Shown: in pieces, positions 41,054 through 49,824 of the stretch
Position numbering within the stretch: position 1 is the stretch's first letter
How the letters are laid out: every line of letters starts with the position of its first letter
Assembly (NCBI RefSeq): GCF_036038375.1
Contig: NZ_CP107935.1
Coordinates: 6,324,001 to 6,388,000, forward strand
Direction: 5' to 3'
From: Streptomyces sp. NBC_00414
GTDB lineage: Bacteria > Actinomycetota > Actinomycetes > Streptomycetales > Streptomycetaceae
Length of the DNA stretch: 64,000 nucleotides
Translations under genes and position numbers: made by a program
The notes under the pieces: model-generated
What the model was told of the DNA's origin: nothing
The model's input: the letters and a program-made list of their open reading frames with translations, nothing else
The model's database searches: none

Positions 41054-41155
41054 ATGGTTTCCCACGACGTGAGCGACAAGACGCCGGGCATGCTGCTCGT
41101 GGCGCGGCTGCACGTCGACCTGTGCAGGCTGCAGAGCGCCATCTGTACGCGCTGA
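41054..41155 (+). CDS. Cysteine-containing putative leader peptide
   Basis: A 33-residue ORF too short for most gene callers. Its C-terminal half reads LHVDLCRLQSAICTR, matching the actinobacterial putative leader peptide pattern (RHVDLxRxxSAxCxR) found before sulfur and cysteine genes. Cys codons are at 24 and 31, near the stop. It ends 141 bp before the sulfur-carrier gene. Ribosome stalling on these Cys codons when charged tRNA-Cys is low could control expression of cysO-cysM; this mechanism is inference based on related cysteine-rich upstream ORFs. Confidence 0.8.
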   Translation: MVSHDVSDKTPGMLLVARLHVDLCRLQSAICTR

Positions 41156-41296
41156 TCCCTGCCGCCGTACGGCCGTGTGGGCCACGGCTGCGCGGGGCCG
41201 CGACCGGCGTCCCCCGCCCTTTCCGGTGCACTTCCCGCGCTGCCGCGCGCACCCAGACCTGACCCGCCTTCCGCCTTCCGACAGGAGCCCGCAATC

Positions 41297-41575
41297 ATGG
41301 CCATCGAGGTCCGCATCCCCACCATCCTCCGCACCTACACCGACGGCCAGAAGGCCGTCGAGGGCGGCGGGGAGACCCTCGCCGCCCTCTTCGCCGACCT
41401 CGAAAGCCGCCACACGGGCATCCAGGCCCGCATCGTGGACGAGGGTCAGCTGCGCCGCTTCGTGAACGTGTACCTGAACGACGAGGACGTCCGCTTCCTC
41501 GACGGCATCAACACCAAGCTCACCGACGGCGACAGCGTCACCATCCTGCCGGCCGTCGCCGGCGGCATGGTCTGA
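41297..41575 (+). CDS. MoaD/ThiS-type sulfur carrier protein, CysO-like
   Basis: A 92-residue ubiquitin-fold protein (AIEVRIPTILRTYTDGQKAVEG, RRFVNVYLNDEDVRFL, DSVTILPAVAGGMV). As a thiocarboxylate it donates sulfur to O-phosphoserine on CysM, and the resulting cysteine is freed by the JAMM protease. The C-terminus is GGMV rather than GG, so two residues must be removed before activation. An ACAGGAG site precedes ATG 41297. cysM starts 25 bp after the stop. Confidence 0.9.
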   Translation: MAIEVRIPTILRTYTDGQKAVEGGGETLAALFADLESRHTGIQARIVDEGQLRRFVNVYLNDEDVRFLDGINTKLTDGDSVTILPAVAGGMV

Positions 41576-41600
41576 CCGGGCTGCCGGGCTCTGATCACCG

Positions 41601-42551
41601 ATGCGCTACGACTCCCCGCTGGCCGCGGTGGGCAACACCCCTCTGGTGCGCCTGCCGCGGCTCTCGCCGTCCGCCGACGTCCGTATCTGGGCGAAGCTTG
41701 AGGACCGCAACCCGACCGGCTCGGTCAAGGACCGCCCCGCGCTCCACATGGTCGAACAGGCCGAGAAGGACGGCCGGCTGACACCCGGCTGCACGATCCT
41801 CGAACCGACGTCCGGCAACACCGGCATCTCGCTCGCCATGGCCGCGAAGCTCAAGGGCTACCGCATGGTGTGCGTCATGCCCGAGAACACCTCGCAGGAA
41901 CGGCGCGACCTGCTCGGCATGTGGGGCGCGCAGATCATCCCCTCCCCGGCGGCCGGCGGCTCCAACACGGCGGTGCGCGTGGCGAAGGAGCTCGCCGCCG
42001 AGCATCCCGACTGGGTGATGCTCTACCAGTACGGCAACCCCGACAACGCCGGTGCGCACTACGCGACGACGGGGCCCGAGATCCTGGCCGACCTGCCGTC
42101 CGTCACGCACTTCGTCGCCGGGCTCGGCACCACGGGGACGCTGATGGGCGTGGGCCGGTTCCTGCGCGAGCACAAGCCCGACGTCAAGATCGTCGCGGCC
42201 GAGCCGCGCTACGACGATCTCGTCTACGGGCTGCGCAACCTCGACGAGGGCTTCGTTCCGGAGCTGTACGACGCGTCCGTGCTCACCACCCGCTTCTCGG
42301 TCGGCTCGGCGGACGCGGTGACCCGTACGCGGGAGCTGCTCCAGCAGGAGGGCATCTTCGCCGGGGTCTCCACCGGGGCCGCGCTGCACGCGGCGATCGG
42401 TGTCGGCCGCAAGGCCGTGGCCGCGGGGTCGCCCGCCGACATCGTGTTCGTCGTGGCCGACGGCGGGTGGAAGTACCTGTCGACCGGCGTCTACACGGCG
42501 GCGACGACCGAAGAGGCGATCGCCACGCTGCAGGGCCAACTGTGGGCTTAG
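41601..42551 (+). CDS. cysM: Cysteine synthase (O-phosphoserine sulfhydrylase type)
   Basis: A 316-residue PLP enzyme with the lysine that binds PLP at Lys43 (NPTGSVKDR), the phosphate loop in EPTSGNTGISLAM and the C-terminal GISTGAAL-like GVSTGAALHAA. Its place directly after a CysO-like carrier and a JAMM protease suggests the CysM2 type, which uses O-phosphoserine and protein-bound thiocarboxylate. The sequence alone does not prove this over sulfide use. Confidence 0.93.
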   Translation: MRYDSPLAAVGNTPLVRLPRLSPSADVRIWAKLEDRNPTGSVKDRPALHMVEQAEKDGRLTPGCTILEPTSGNTGISLAMAAKLKGYRMVCVMPENTSQERRDLLGMWGAQIIPSPAAGGSNTAVRVAKELAAEHPDWVMLYQYGNPDNAGAHYATTGPEILADLPSVTHFVAGLGTTGTLMGVGRFLREHKPDVKIVAAEPRYDDLVYGLRNLDEGFVPELYDASVLTTRFSVGSADAVTRTRELLQQEGIFAGVSTGAALHAAIGVGRKAVAAGSPADIVFVVADGGWKYLSTGVYTAATTEEAIATLQGQLWA

Positions 42552-42622
42552 CCGGGCCTTTTCCGCCCCGCCGCCCCTACCCGTCCCGTACCTGCCTCGG
42601 GGGCGCTGCCCCCGAACCCCCG

Positions 42623-42696
42623 GTCCTCAAACGCCGGACGGGCTGAAGGTGCCGCCGGACGCGCGGCTATCTCCAGCCCGTCCGGCGTTTGAGGAC
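42623..42696. terminator. Large perfect inverted repeat between convergent genes
   Basis: GTCCTCAAACGCCGGACGGG plus CTG (42623-42645) and its exact complement 42674-42696 form a 23-bp stem around 28 nt. It lies between cysM and the minus-strand PemK-like gene and can end transcription from both sides. The arm sequence CCGTCCGGCGTTTGAGGAC is a motif I know to recur widely in Streptomyces chromosomes. Confidence 0.8.
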
Positions 42697-42783
42697 GAGC
42701 GCGCAGCGCGATCAGGGGGCGAGGGGCGCAGCCCCATGCAGTGACGGGAAGGGTAGGGGCGGCGGGGGCGGGGGAAAAAGGGC

Positions 42784-43269
42784 CTATCCCGCGAGGTGGC
42801 GCACCTGGTTCCAGACGCGGGCGTCCACCTCACCGACCCGCCGCCGGAACTCCCGTACCGGCACCCCCCGCAACTCATCCGTCTCAAGGAAACTCGCGCG
42901 CCCCCGCGCATCCCCCACAGACCCCGCGGGCAGCGGAATGACCCCGCCCCGCTCGTCGTGGTACTTCGTGGTGATCTTCGCGACGACGGCCTTCCGCCCG
43001 CGTACCGACAGGACCAGGCAGGGCCGGTCCTTCGCCCCGGGCCCGTCCTCGAACGGCACGTTCGCCCACCAGATCTCAGCGGGCCGAGGCCGGTTCGAGC
43101 GCCGGACACCGTCCGACCGCCCCGGCGGCCTCCGAGTGGGCCGCGAGGGCCGTCGAGAGGGACCCCGCCGCCCGGAGGGCTTGCGTCCGCGCCCCCACCC
43201 GTCCACGAACGTCGCGACGCCCGCGAGCAGCACCACCGCCACCAACGCGAGCCACCACGACGTATCCAT
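42784..43269 (-). CDS. Membrane-anchored PemK/MazF-like protein
   Basis: A 161-residue protein from ATG 43269. One hydrophobic segment at residues about 5-22 (WWLALVAVVLLAGVATFV) is followed by an Arg/Pro-rich linker and a PemK/MazF domain (RPAEIWWANVPFEDGPGAKDRPCLVLSVRGRKAVVAKITTK). MazF-type domains cleave RNA, but no antitoxin gene is beside it and membrane anchoring is unusual for a toxin. It may have been adapted to another role. Confidence 0.8.
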   Translation of the reverse strand: MDTSWWLALVAVVLLAGVATFVDGWGRGRKPSGRRGPSRRPSRPTRRPPGRSDGVRRSNRPRPAEIWWANVPFEDGPGAKDRPCLVLSVRGRKAVVAKITTKYHDERGGVIPLPAGSVGDARGRASFLETDELRGVPVREFRRRVGEVDARVWNQVRHLAG

Positions 43270-43489
43270 GCGTACGACGGTACCCGCCACGCCCGCGCCC
43301 ACGCCTGCCCGCCCCGTGGCCGCCGGACCCTGACCGTTCGGGGCCCCGCACGCCCCCGAACCGGTGACACCGCAGGTGAGTTCCCCCACAACAGCCCTCG
43401 ACGGAGGAGCGACCCGCCCTTTCGCGCCTTACGCTCGACGGACCGCACGACCCCCGTCTTCACTCCCCGCCCGCGGAGGTTTCTGCTCT

Positions 43490-44242
43490 ATGAAGCTCAC
43501 CGTCGTCGGCTGCTCGGGGTCGTTCCCGTCCGCGGAATCGGCCTGTTCGAGCTACCTCGTCGAGGCCGACGGCTTCCGGCTGCTTCTCGACATGGGCAAC
43601 GGTGCCCTTGGCGAGCTGCAGCGCCACTGCGGTCTCTACGACCTTGACGCGATCTTCCTCAGCCACCTGCACGCCGACCACTGCATCGACATGTGCGCGT
43701 ACTTCGTCGCGCGTTACTACCGCCATGACGGCGGCCGCTGCGATCCGATCCCCGTCTACGGACCGGAGGGCACGGAGCAGCGCCTGACCACCGCCTACGC
43801 GGACACCCCCTCCGCCTCCTCCATGAGCGAGGTCTTCGACTTCCACACGGTCAAGCCGGGCTCCTTCGAGGTCGGCCCGTTCTCGGTGCACACCGAGAAG
43901 GTCAGCCATCCCGTGGAGGCGTACGGCATCCGCGTGGAGCACGGCGGGCGGTCGCTGACCTACTCCGGGGACACGGGCGTGTGCGACACGCTCGACGAAC
44001 TGGCCCGGGACACGGACCTGTTCCTCTGCGAGGCCGCGTTCACCCACGGCAAGGAGAACATCCCGGACCTGCACCTCAACGGCCGCGAGGCCGGCGAGAC
44101 CGCGACCCGTGCCGGCGCCCGCCGCCTCGTCCTCACCCACATCCCACCGTGGACGGACCCCCAGACCAACCTGGACCACGCCCGCGAGGTGTTCCGCGGC
44201 CCGGTGGAACTGGCGACGCCGCGAGCGACGTACGAGATCTGA
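43490..44242 (+). CDS. MBL-fold metal-dependent hydrolase
   Basis: A 250-residue metallo-beta-lactamase-fold protein. The metal motif is SHLHADH (His59, His61, Asp63, His64), with further ligands near SHPVEAYGIR, YSGDTG and THIPPW. It resembles RNase Z-like and phosphodiesterase members; the short size and absence of an exosite arm argue against a tRNase Z. A GGAGG site lies before ATG 43490. The substrate is unknown. Confidence 0.87.
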   Translation: MKLTVVGCSGSFPSAESACSSYLVEADGFRLLLDMGNGALGELQRHCGLYDLDAIFLSHLHADHCIDMCAYFVARYYRHDGGRCDPIPVYGPEGTEQRLTTAYADTPSASSMSEVFDFHTVKPGSFEVGPFSVHTEKVSHPVEAYGIRVEHGGRSLTYSGDTGVCDTLDELARDTDLFLCEAAFTHGKENIPDLHLNGREAGETATRAGARRLVLTHIPPWTDPQTNLDHAREVFRGPVELATPRATYEI

Positions 44243-44257
44243 GCCTCCGGCATGCGA

Positions 44258-44291
44258 AATTCCCCGGCCGCCTACGGGCGACCGGGGAATT
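44258..44291. terminator. Bidirectional terminator between MBL gene and nagE2
   Basis: AATTCCCCGG (44258-44267) pairs with 44282-44291 over 10 bp; CGCC/GGCG pairing inside can extend it. It lies between two convergent genes. Confidence 0.75.
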
Positions 44292-44318
44292 CAGCAGGGG
44301 CGAAGGGGAGCCTCGGGA

Positions 44319-45584
<1,266 letters not shown>

Positions 45585-45697
45585 AACTTCCTCCTGGGTG
45601 TCCCCCCGGCCGGAGGCGGCCGGGGGAGGGCAGAGCGCCGCCTGCGAGCAGGGAAAAGGGAGACGGCAGCGTCTTCGGGGAACGCGATCAGAGACCG

Positions 45698-45730
45698 CGT
45701 GGTCTACACCACTCAGTGGTGTAGACCTGT
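45698..45730. promoter_or_regulatory. Two adjacent dre sites (DasR) upstream of nagE2
   Basis: CGTGGTCTACACCACT (45698-45713) and AGTGGTGTAGACCTGT (45715-45730) each fit the 16-bp dre pattern with a TGGTvTAvACCA-type core, separated by one base. They lie 114 bp upstream of nagE2. The rest of the 305-bp gap holds the nagE1 terminator and nothing else I can identify. Confidence 0.88.
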
Positions 45731-45836
45731 TGTAGCACGGTGAAGGTGAGATAAGGAACCCGCCAATTTTGTGGCCTGGGCCATAGTGGCGAGAGTTATT
45801 GCATAACTGGACGAAGGTTCCCGAAGCGCACGTCAA

Positions 45837-45867
45837 AGGCCCCCGGACCGGGTCGGTCCGGGGGCCT
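45837..45867. terminator. Terminator hairpin after nagE1
   Basis: AGGCCCCCGGACC (45837-45849) pairs with 45855-45867 over 13 bp, loop GGGTC, just downstream of the nagE1 stop on the minus strand. Confidence 0.85.
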
Positions 45868-45889
45868 CGCGCTGCCTCTCGTCGGCGGG

Positions 45890-47176
45890 CTACGCCTTCG
45901 TCACGTCCTCGACCTCGTCCTCCGGCTCCCGTCCCGGAGTCCGCAGATCGAACTTCGTGATCGCGAAACGGAACACCACGTAGTACACGACCGCGAAGCA
46001 CAGACCGATCGGGATGATCGCCCAGGGTCTCGTCGCGAGGTTCCAGTTGATGACGTAGTCGATCAGCCCGGCCGAGAAACTGAAACCGTCGTGCACCCCC
46101 AGCCCCCACGTCACCGCCATGGAGACACCGGTGAGCACCGCGTGGATCACGTACAGGAGCGGCGCGATGAACACGAACGAGTACTCGATCGGCTCCGTGA
46201 TGCCCGTGACGAACGACGTCAGCGCGATCGACAGCATCAGACCGCCGATCTCCTTGCGGCGATGAGGCTTCGCGCAGTGCGTCATGGCCAGACACGCGGC
46301 CGGGAGCGCGAACATCATGATCGGGAAGAACCCGGACGTGAACTGACCCGCGTTCGGATCACCCGCCAGGAACATGTTGATGTCACCGTGCACCACCGTT
46401 CCGTCAGGCTTCGTGAAACTGCCGAACTGGAACCAGATGGGCACGTTCAGGAACTGATGCAGCCCGATCACCAGCAGCGCGCGGTTGGCGATACCGAAGA
46501 CACCCGCACCCCACGCCCCCAGACTCACCAGCCAGTCGCTGAAGTCCTCCAGGCCCCGGCCGATCGGCGGCCACACCCACAGGCAGAGCGCGGCGAACGC
46601 GATCGCCACGAACGCCATGATGATCGGCACCAGCCGGCGGCCGTTGAAGAAACCCAGCCAGTCGACGAGCCGCGTCCGGTGGTAACGCTGCCAGAAGTAG
46701 GCCGCCATCAGCCCCATGGCGATACCACCGAACACACCCGGATTCTGGTACGTGAAGACCGTCACCGAGCCGTCCTGCGCCTGGCAGCCGGCGGCCACCA
46801 CCTTCGCCTGCTGCGCACAGTCCTCCGGGAACTGCCGCAGCACGTTGTAGTAGACGAGGAAGCCCGCCACCGCGGCCAGCGCCGTCGAACCGTCCGCCTT
46901 CTTCGCCATCCCGATGGCCACACCGATGCAGAACAGCAGCGGCAGCCCCAGCGAACCGTCGAGCAGCGCACCTCCCGCGCCCGCCATCACCTTCGAGACG
47001 TTCGTCCAGCCCAGACCGTCGGCCCCGAACACATCCGGCTGCCCCAGCCGGTTGAGGATGCCCGCCGCCGGCAGTACGGCGATGGGCAGTTGGAGGCTGC
47101 GGCCCATCTTCTGCAGGCCCTGGAACAGGTCGCTCCCTCGGGAGCGCGCGGGCGCGGCCGCACTGTCGGCACTCAT
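45890..47176 (-). CDS. nagE1: PTS transporter subunit EIIC (NagE1)
   Basis: A 428-residue EIIC permease paralogous to NagE2 (SLQLPIAVLPAAGILNRLGQ, GDPNAGQFTSGFFPIMMFALPAACLAMTHCA, GITEPIEYSFVF), starting at ATG 47176. It carries a longer periplasmic loop with Cys residues (DCAQQAKVVAAGC). It is divergent from nagF with one dre between them. The paralogue names follow the S. coelicolor order. Confidence 0.9.
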   Translation of the reverse strand: MSADSAAAPARSRGSDLFQGLQKMGRSLQLPIAVLPAAGILNRLGQPDVFGADGLGWTNVSKVMAGAGGALLDGSLGLPLLFCIGVAIGMAKKADGSTALAAVAGFLVYYNVLRQFPEDCAQQAKVVAAGCQAQDGSVTVFTYQNPGVFGGIAMGLMAAYFWQRYHRTRLVDWLGFFNGRRLVPIIMAFVAIAFAALCLWVWPPIGRGLEDFSDWLVSLGAWGAGVFGIANRALLVIGLHQFLNVPIWFQFGSFTKPDGTVVHGDINMFLAGDPNAGQFTSGFFPIMMFALPAACLAMTHCAKPHRRKEIGGLMLSIALTSFVTGITEPIEYSFVFIAPLLYVIHAVLTGVSMAVTWGLGVHDGFSFSAGLIDYVINWNLATRPWAIIPIGLCFAVVYYVVFRFAITKFDLRTPGREPEDEVEDVTKA

Positions 47177-47247
47177 GGGTGTCCTCCTGCGTCCCTCCGG
47201 CGCCTTCCGCACCCCCGGGAACAGGATGGGTTTGGCGGCCGTTGAAA

Positions 47248-47263
47248 ACTGGTGTAGACCAGT
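47248..47263. promoter_or_regulatory. dre site (DasR) between nagE1 and nagF
   Basis: ACTGGTGTAGACCAGT matches the dre consensus A(G/C)TGGTCTAGACCA(G/C)T at 15 of 16 positions. It lies 72 bp from the nagE1 start and 142 bp from nagF, so one DasR dimer may control both genes. Confidence 0.92.
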
Positions 47264-47405
47264 CGGCGAACGGTTCGCGAACGGTTTGCGCTGTCGTGAT
47301 CGCCATCCTTCGGCAGGGGCGCCGGAACCGCTCGCGAAGATGGGCCAACTGTGGGTTACTGCGACAAAGCGCTGCGACAAAGCGGTTCGGATCAGGGAGT
47401 AGGAC

Positions 47406-47639
47406 ATGGCCAGCAAGGCTGAGAAGATCGTCGCCGGGCTCGGTGGCATCGACAACATCGAAGAGGTCGAGGGCTGCATCACCCGGCTGCGCACCGAGGT
47501 CGTCGACGCGAGCAAGGTCGACGAGGCCGCCCTGAAGGCCGCGGGCGCCCACGGCGTCGTCAAGATGGGCACGGCGATCCAGGTCGTCATCGGCACCGAC
47601 GCCGACCCGATCGCCGCCGACATCGAGGACATGATGTAA
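47406..47639 (+). CDS. nagF: PTS GlcNAc EIIB phosphotransfer subunit (NagF)
   Basis: A 77-residue EIIB domain protein with the phosphorylated Cys24 in EGCITRLR and the VVKMGTAIQVVIGT strand. It takes phosphate from EIIA (Crr) and gives it to GlcNAc on NagE. It is encoded alone, divergent from nagE1. The start is ATG 47406 with a GGGAGTAGG ribosome site. Confidence 0.94.
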   Translation: MASKAEKIVAGLGGIDNIEEVEGCITRLRTEVVDASKVDEAALKAAGAHGVVKMGTAIQVVIGTDADPIAADIEDMM

Positions 47640-47681
47640 GTCCCCGTACAACGAGACTCGCGAGCAGCGAGGTCTCACCCC

Positions 47682-47718
47682 TGAGGGGCCGCTTCCGCAG
47701 TACGGGGGCGGCCCCTCA
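47682..47718. terminator. Terminator hairpin after nagF
   Basis: TGAGGGGCCGC (47682-47692) pairs perfectly with 47708-47718 over 11 bp around 15 nt. It lies directly upstream of the rph promoter. Confidence 0.75.
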
Positions 47719-47730
47719 CCCGTATACGAC

Positions 47731-47736
47731 TAGGCT
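47731..47736 (+). promoter_or_regulatory. -10 box (TAGGCT) for a leaderless rph transcript
   Basis: TAGGCT ends 7 nt before ATG 47744, and no ribosome site is visible between the hairpin and the ATG. Confidence 0.55.
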
Positions 47737-47743
47737 CTTCGCC

Positions 47744-48481
47744 ATGTCTCGCATCGACGGCCGCACGCCCGAACAGCTCCGCCCGATCACCATCGAACGC
47801 GGCTGGAGCAAGCACGCCGAGGGCTCCGTCCTCGTCTCCTTCGGTGACACGAAGGTCTTCTGCACCGCCTCCGTCACCGAAGGCGTCCCGCGCTGGCGCA
47901 AGGGCAGCGGAGAAGGCTGGGTGACCGCCGAATACTCCATGCTTCCCCGCGCCACGAACTCCCGCGGCGACCGCGAGTCCGTCCGCGGCAAGATCGGCGG
48001 CCGCACCCACGAGATCAGCCGGCTCATCGGCCGCTCCCTGCGCGCGGTCATCGACTACAAGGCACTCGGCGAGAACACCATCGTCCTGGACTGCGACGTC
48101 CTCCAGGCCGACGGAGGCACCCGCACCGCCGCCATCACCGGCGCGTACGTCGCCCTCGCCGACGCCGTCACCTGGGCCCAGGGCAAGAAGCTCATCAAGG
48201 CCAACCGGCAGCCCCTGACCGGAACGGTCAGCGCCGTCTCCGTCGGCATCGTCGGCGGCATCCCCCTCCTCGACCTCTGCTACGAGGAGGACGTCCGCGC
48301 CGACACCGACATGAACGTCGTCTGCACCGGCGACGGCCGCTTCGTCGAGGTCCAAGGCACCGCCGAGGCCGAGCCGTTCGACCGCGACGAGCTCAACTCC
48401 ATTCTCGACCTGGCCGTTCTCGGCTGCACGGAACTCGCTGTCGCCCAGCGCACGGCACTTGATACCGTCCTCGGAAAGTAA
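47744..48481 (+). CDS. rph: Ribonuclease PH
   Basis: A 245-residue phosphorolytic 3'-5' exoribonuclease that trims tRNA 3' ends. Family features are MSRIDGRTPEQLRPI, KVFCTASV, GWVTAEYSMLPRAT, REIGRSLRAV-like EISRLIGRSLRAVID and DCDVLQADGGTRTAAITGAYVAL. Length and order are standard. It is followed by a lipoprotein gene and rdgB, the usual actinobacterial partner. Confidence 0.96.
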   Translation: MSRIDGRTPEQLRPITIERGWSKHAEGSVLVSFGDTKVFCTASVTEGVPRWRKGSGEGWVTAEYSMLPRATNSRGDRESVRGKIGGRTHEISRLIGRSLRAVIDYKALGENTIVLDCDVLQADGGTRTAAITGAYVALADAVTWAQGKKLIKANRQPLTGTVSAVSVGIVGGIPLLDLCYEEDVRADTDMNVVCTGDGRFVEVQGTAEAEPFDRDELNSILDLAVLGCTELAVAQRTALDTVLGK

Positions 48482-48652
48482 AGGACGTACCAAGACGGCC
48501 GGATGTCGCGGGCAACCACGGCACCGGCCGTCGCGTCCCTACAGGTGCGGGTGAACGGCACACCACCGTCTCGCCCGCCCAGCACCAAACGGGGGCCCTG
48601 AGGCCTACGAAACGGGGCCCTCGGGGGCACCTGACCACGGGAGGACCGTTCC

Positions 48653-49057
48653 ATGGCCGCGAGCCGCCGCCGACCACGCCGTATCACCGCCGTCGCCGCA
48701 GCAGTGGCAGCCGTCGCGCTGACGGCCGGGCTCACCACCGGTTGCGACGCCGTCAACAAGGCGCTCGACTGCGTCCAGACCGCCGACACGATCGCCGACA
48801 GCGTCACCGACCTCCAGCAGGCCGTGGAGAACGCGTCGAACGACCCGACACGGACGGACGAGGCACTCGACTCGATCGACAAGAACCTCGACACCATCGG
48901 CGACAAGACCGACGACGTCGACATCAACAAGGCCGTGGACGACCTCCAGAAGGCGGTCGGCGACGTCCGCGACGACATCAAGGCCGGCGACGAGACACCC
49001 GACATCAGCTCCGTGACCGACGCGGCGGGCGAGCTCACCAAGGTCTGCACCCCGTAG
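48653..49057 (+). CDS. Small secreted lipoprotein
   Basis: A 134-residue protein with an Arg-rich N-terminus, a hydrophobic core and lipobox LTTGC at about residues 27-31. The mature part is strongly acidic and helical with Asp/Lys heptads (DSIDKNLDTIGDKTDDVDINKAVDDLQKAVGDV), likely a coiled coil. Two Cys, one near DCVQTAD and one near the C-terminus, may form a disulfide. It lies between rph and rdgB; no function is known. Confidence 0.75.
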   Translation: MAASRRRPRRITAVAAAVAAVALTAGLTTGCDAVNKALDCVQTADTIADSVTDLQQAVENASNDPTRTDEALDSIDKNLDTIGDKTDDVDINKAVDDLQKAVGDVRDDIKAGDETPDISSVTDAAGELTKVCTP

Positions 49058-49126
49058 CGGCACCGGCCGGCCCCGGCGGGCGGCGGACGATCACGGGCGG
49101 CACGCGAACGGGAGCGTCCGCCTGGC

Positions 49127-49132
49127 TAGGGT
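49127..49132 (+). promoter_or_regulatory. -10 box (TAGGGT) for a leaderless rdgB transcript
   Basis: TAGGGT ends 7 nt before ATG 49140. This supports that start over the upstream in-frame GTG at 49131, which overlaps the box. Confidence 0.55.
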
Positions 49133-49139
49133 GAGCATC

Positions 49140-49742
49140 ATGACCCGCCTGATCCTCGCCACCCGCAACCCCGGAAAGATCACCGAGCTGAGGGCGATCC
49201 TCGCCGCGGCAGATCTACCGCACGACCTCGTCGGCGCGGACGCCTACCCGGAGATCCCCGACGTCAAGGAAACCGGCGTCACCTTCGCCGAGAACGCGCT
49301 GCTCAAGGCCCACGCCCTCGCCCAGGCCACCGGACTCCCGGCCGTCGCCGACGACTCCGGCCTGTGCGTCGACGTCCTCGGCGGCGCCCCCGGCATCTTC
49401 TCCGCCCGCTGGTCCGGCACACACGGCGACGACCGGGCCAACCTCCAGCTCCTCCTCGCCCAGCTCGGCGACATCGCCGACGAACACCGAGCCGCCCACT
49501 TCGCCTGCGCCGCCGCCCTCGCCCTGCCCGACGGCACCGAGCGAGTCGTCGAAGGCCGGCTGCGCGGCACCCTGCGCCACGAACCCACCGGTTCCCACGG
49601 CTTCGGCTACGACCCGATCCTCCAGCCCGAGGGCCACACCCGCACCTGCGCGGAACTCACCCCCGACGAGAAGAACGCGATCAGCCACCGGGGCAAGGCG
49701 TTCCGCGGACTGGTGCCGGTGGTGAGGGAGTTGCTGGGCTGA
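49140..49742 (+). CDS. rdgB: Non-canonical purine NTP pyrophosphatase (RdgB/HAM1)
   Basis: A 200-residue enzyme that removes dITP, XTP and ITP. The signature LILATRNPGKITEL at the N-terminus, DDSGLCVDVLGGAPGIFSAR and GSHGFGYDPIL are present. ATG 49140 gives the family N-terminus; the three-residue longer GTG reading is less likely. Confidence 0.95.
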   Translation: MTRLILATRNPGKITELRAILAAADLPHDLVGADAYPEIPDVKETGVTFAENALLKAHALAQATGLPAVADDSGLCVDVLGGAPGIFSARWSGTHGDDRANLQLLLAQLGDIADEHRAAHFACAAALALPDGTERVVEGRLRGTLRHEPTGSHGFGYDPILQPEGHTRTCAELTPDEKNAISHRGKAFRGLVPVVRELLG

Positions 49743-49824
49743 GGCACGCCGGGCCGCGGCTCTGCCCCTCGCCCGGCGTGGGGCTCCGCCCTCCCCCTGG
49801 GCCCCGATCACTCCACCTTCCCGA

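Noticed and set aside
42784..43489. Classical MazEF-type toxin-antitoxin module
   Set aside because: Only the PemK/MazF-like gene is found. I saw no antitoxin-like small ORF next to it, and the protein has a membrane anchor.
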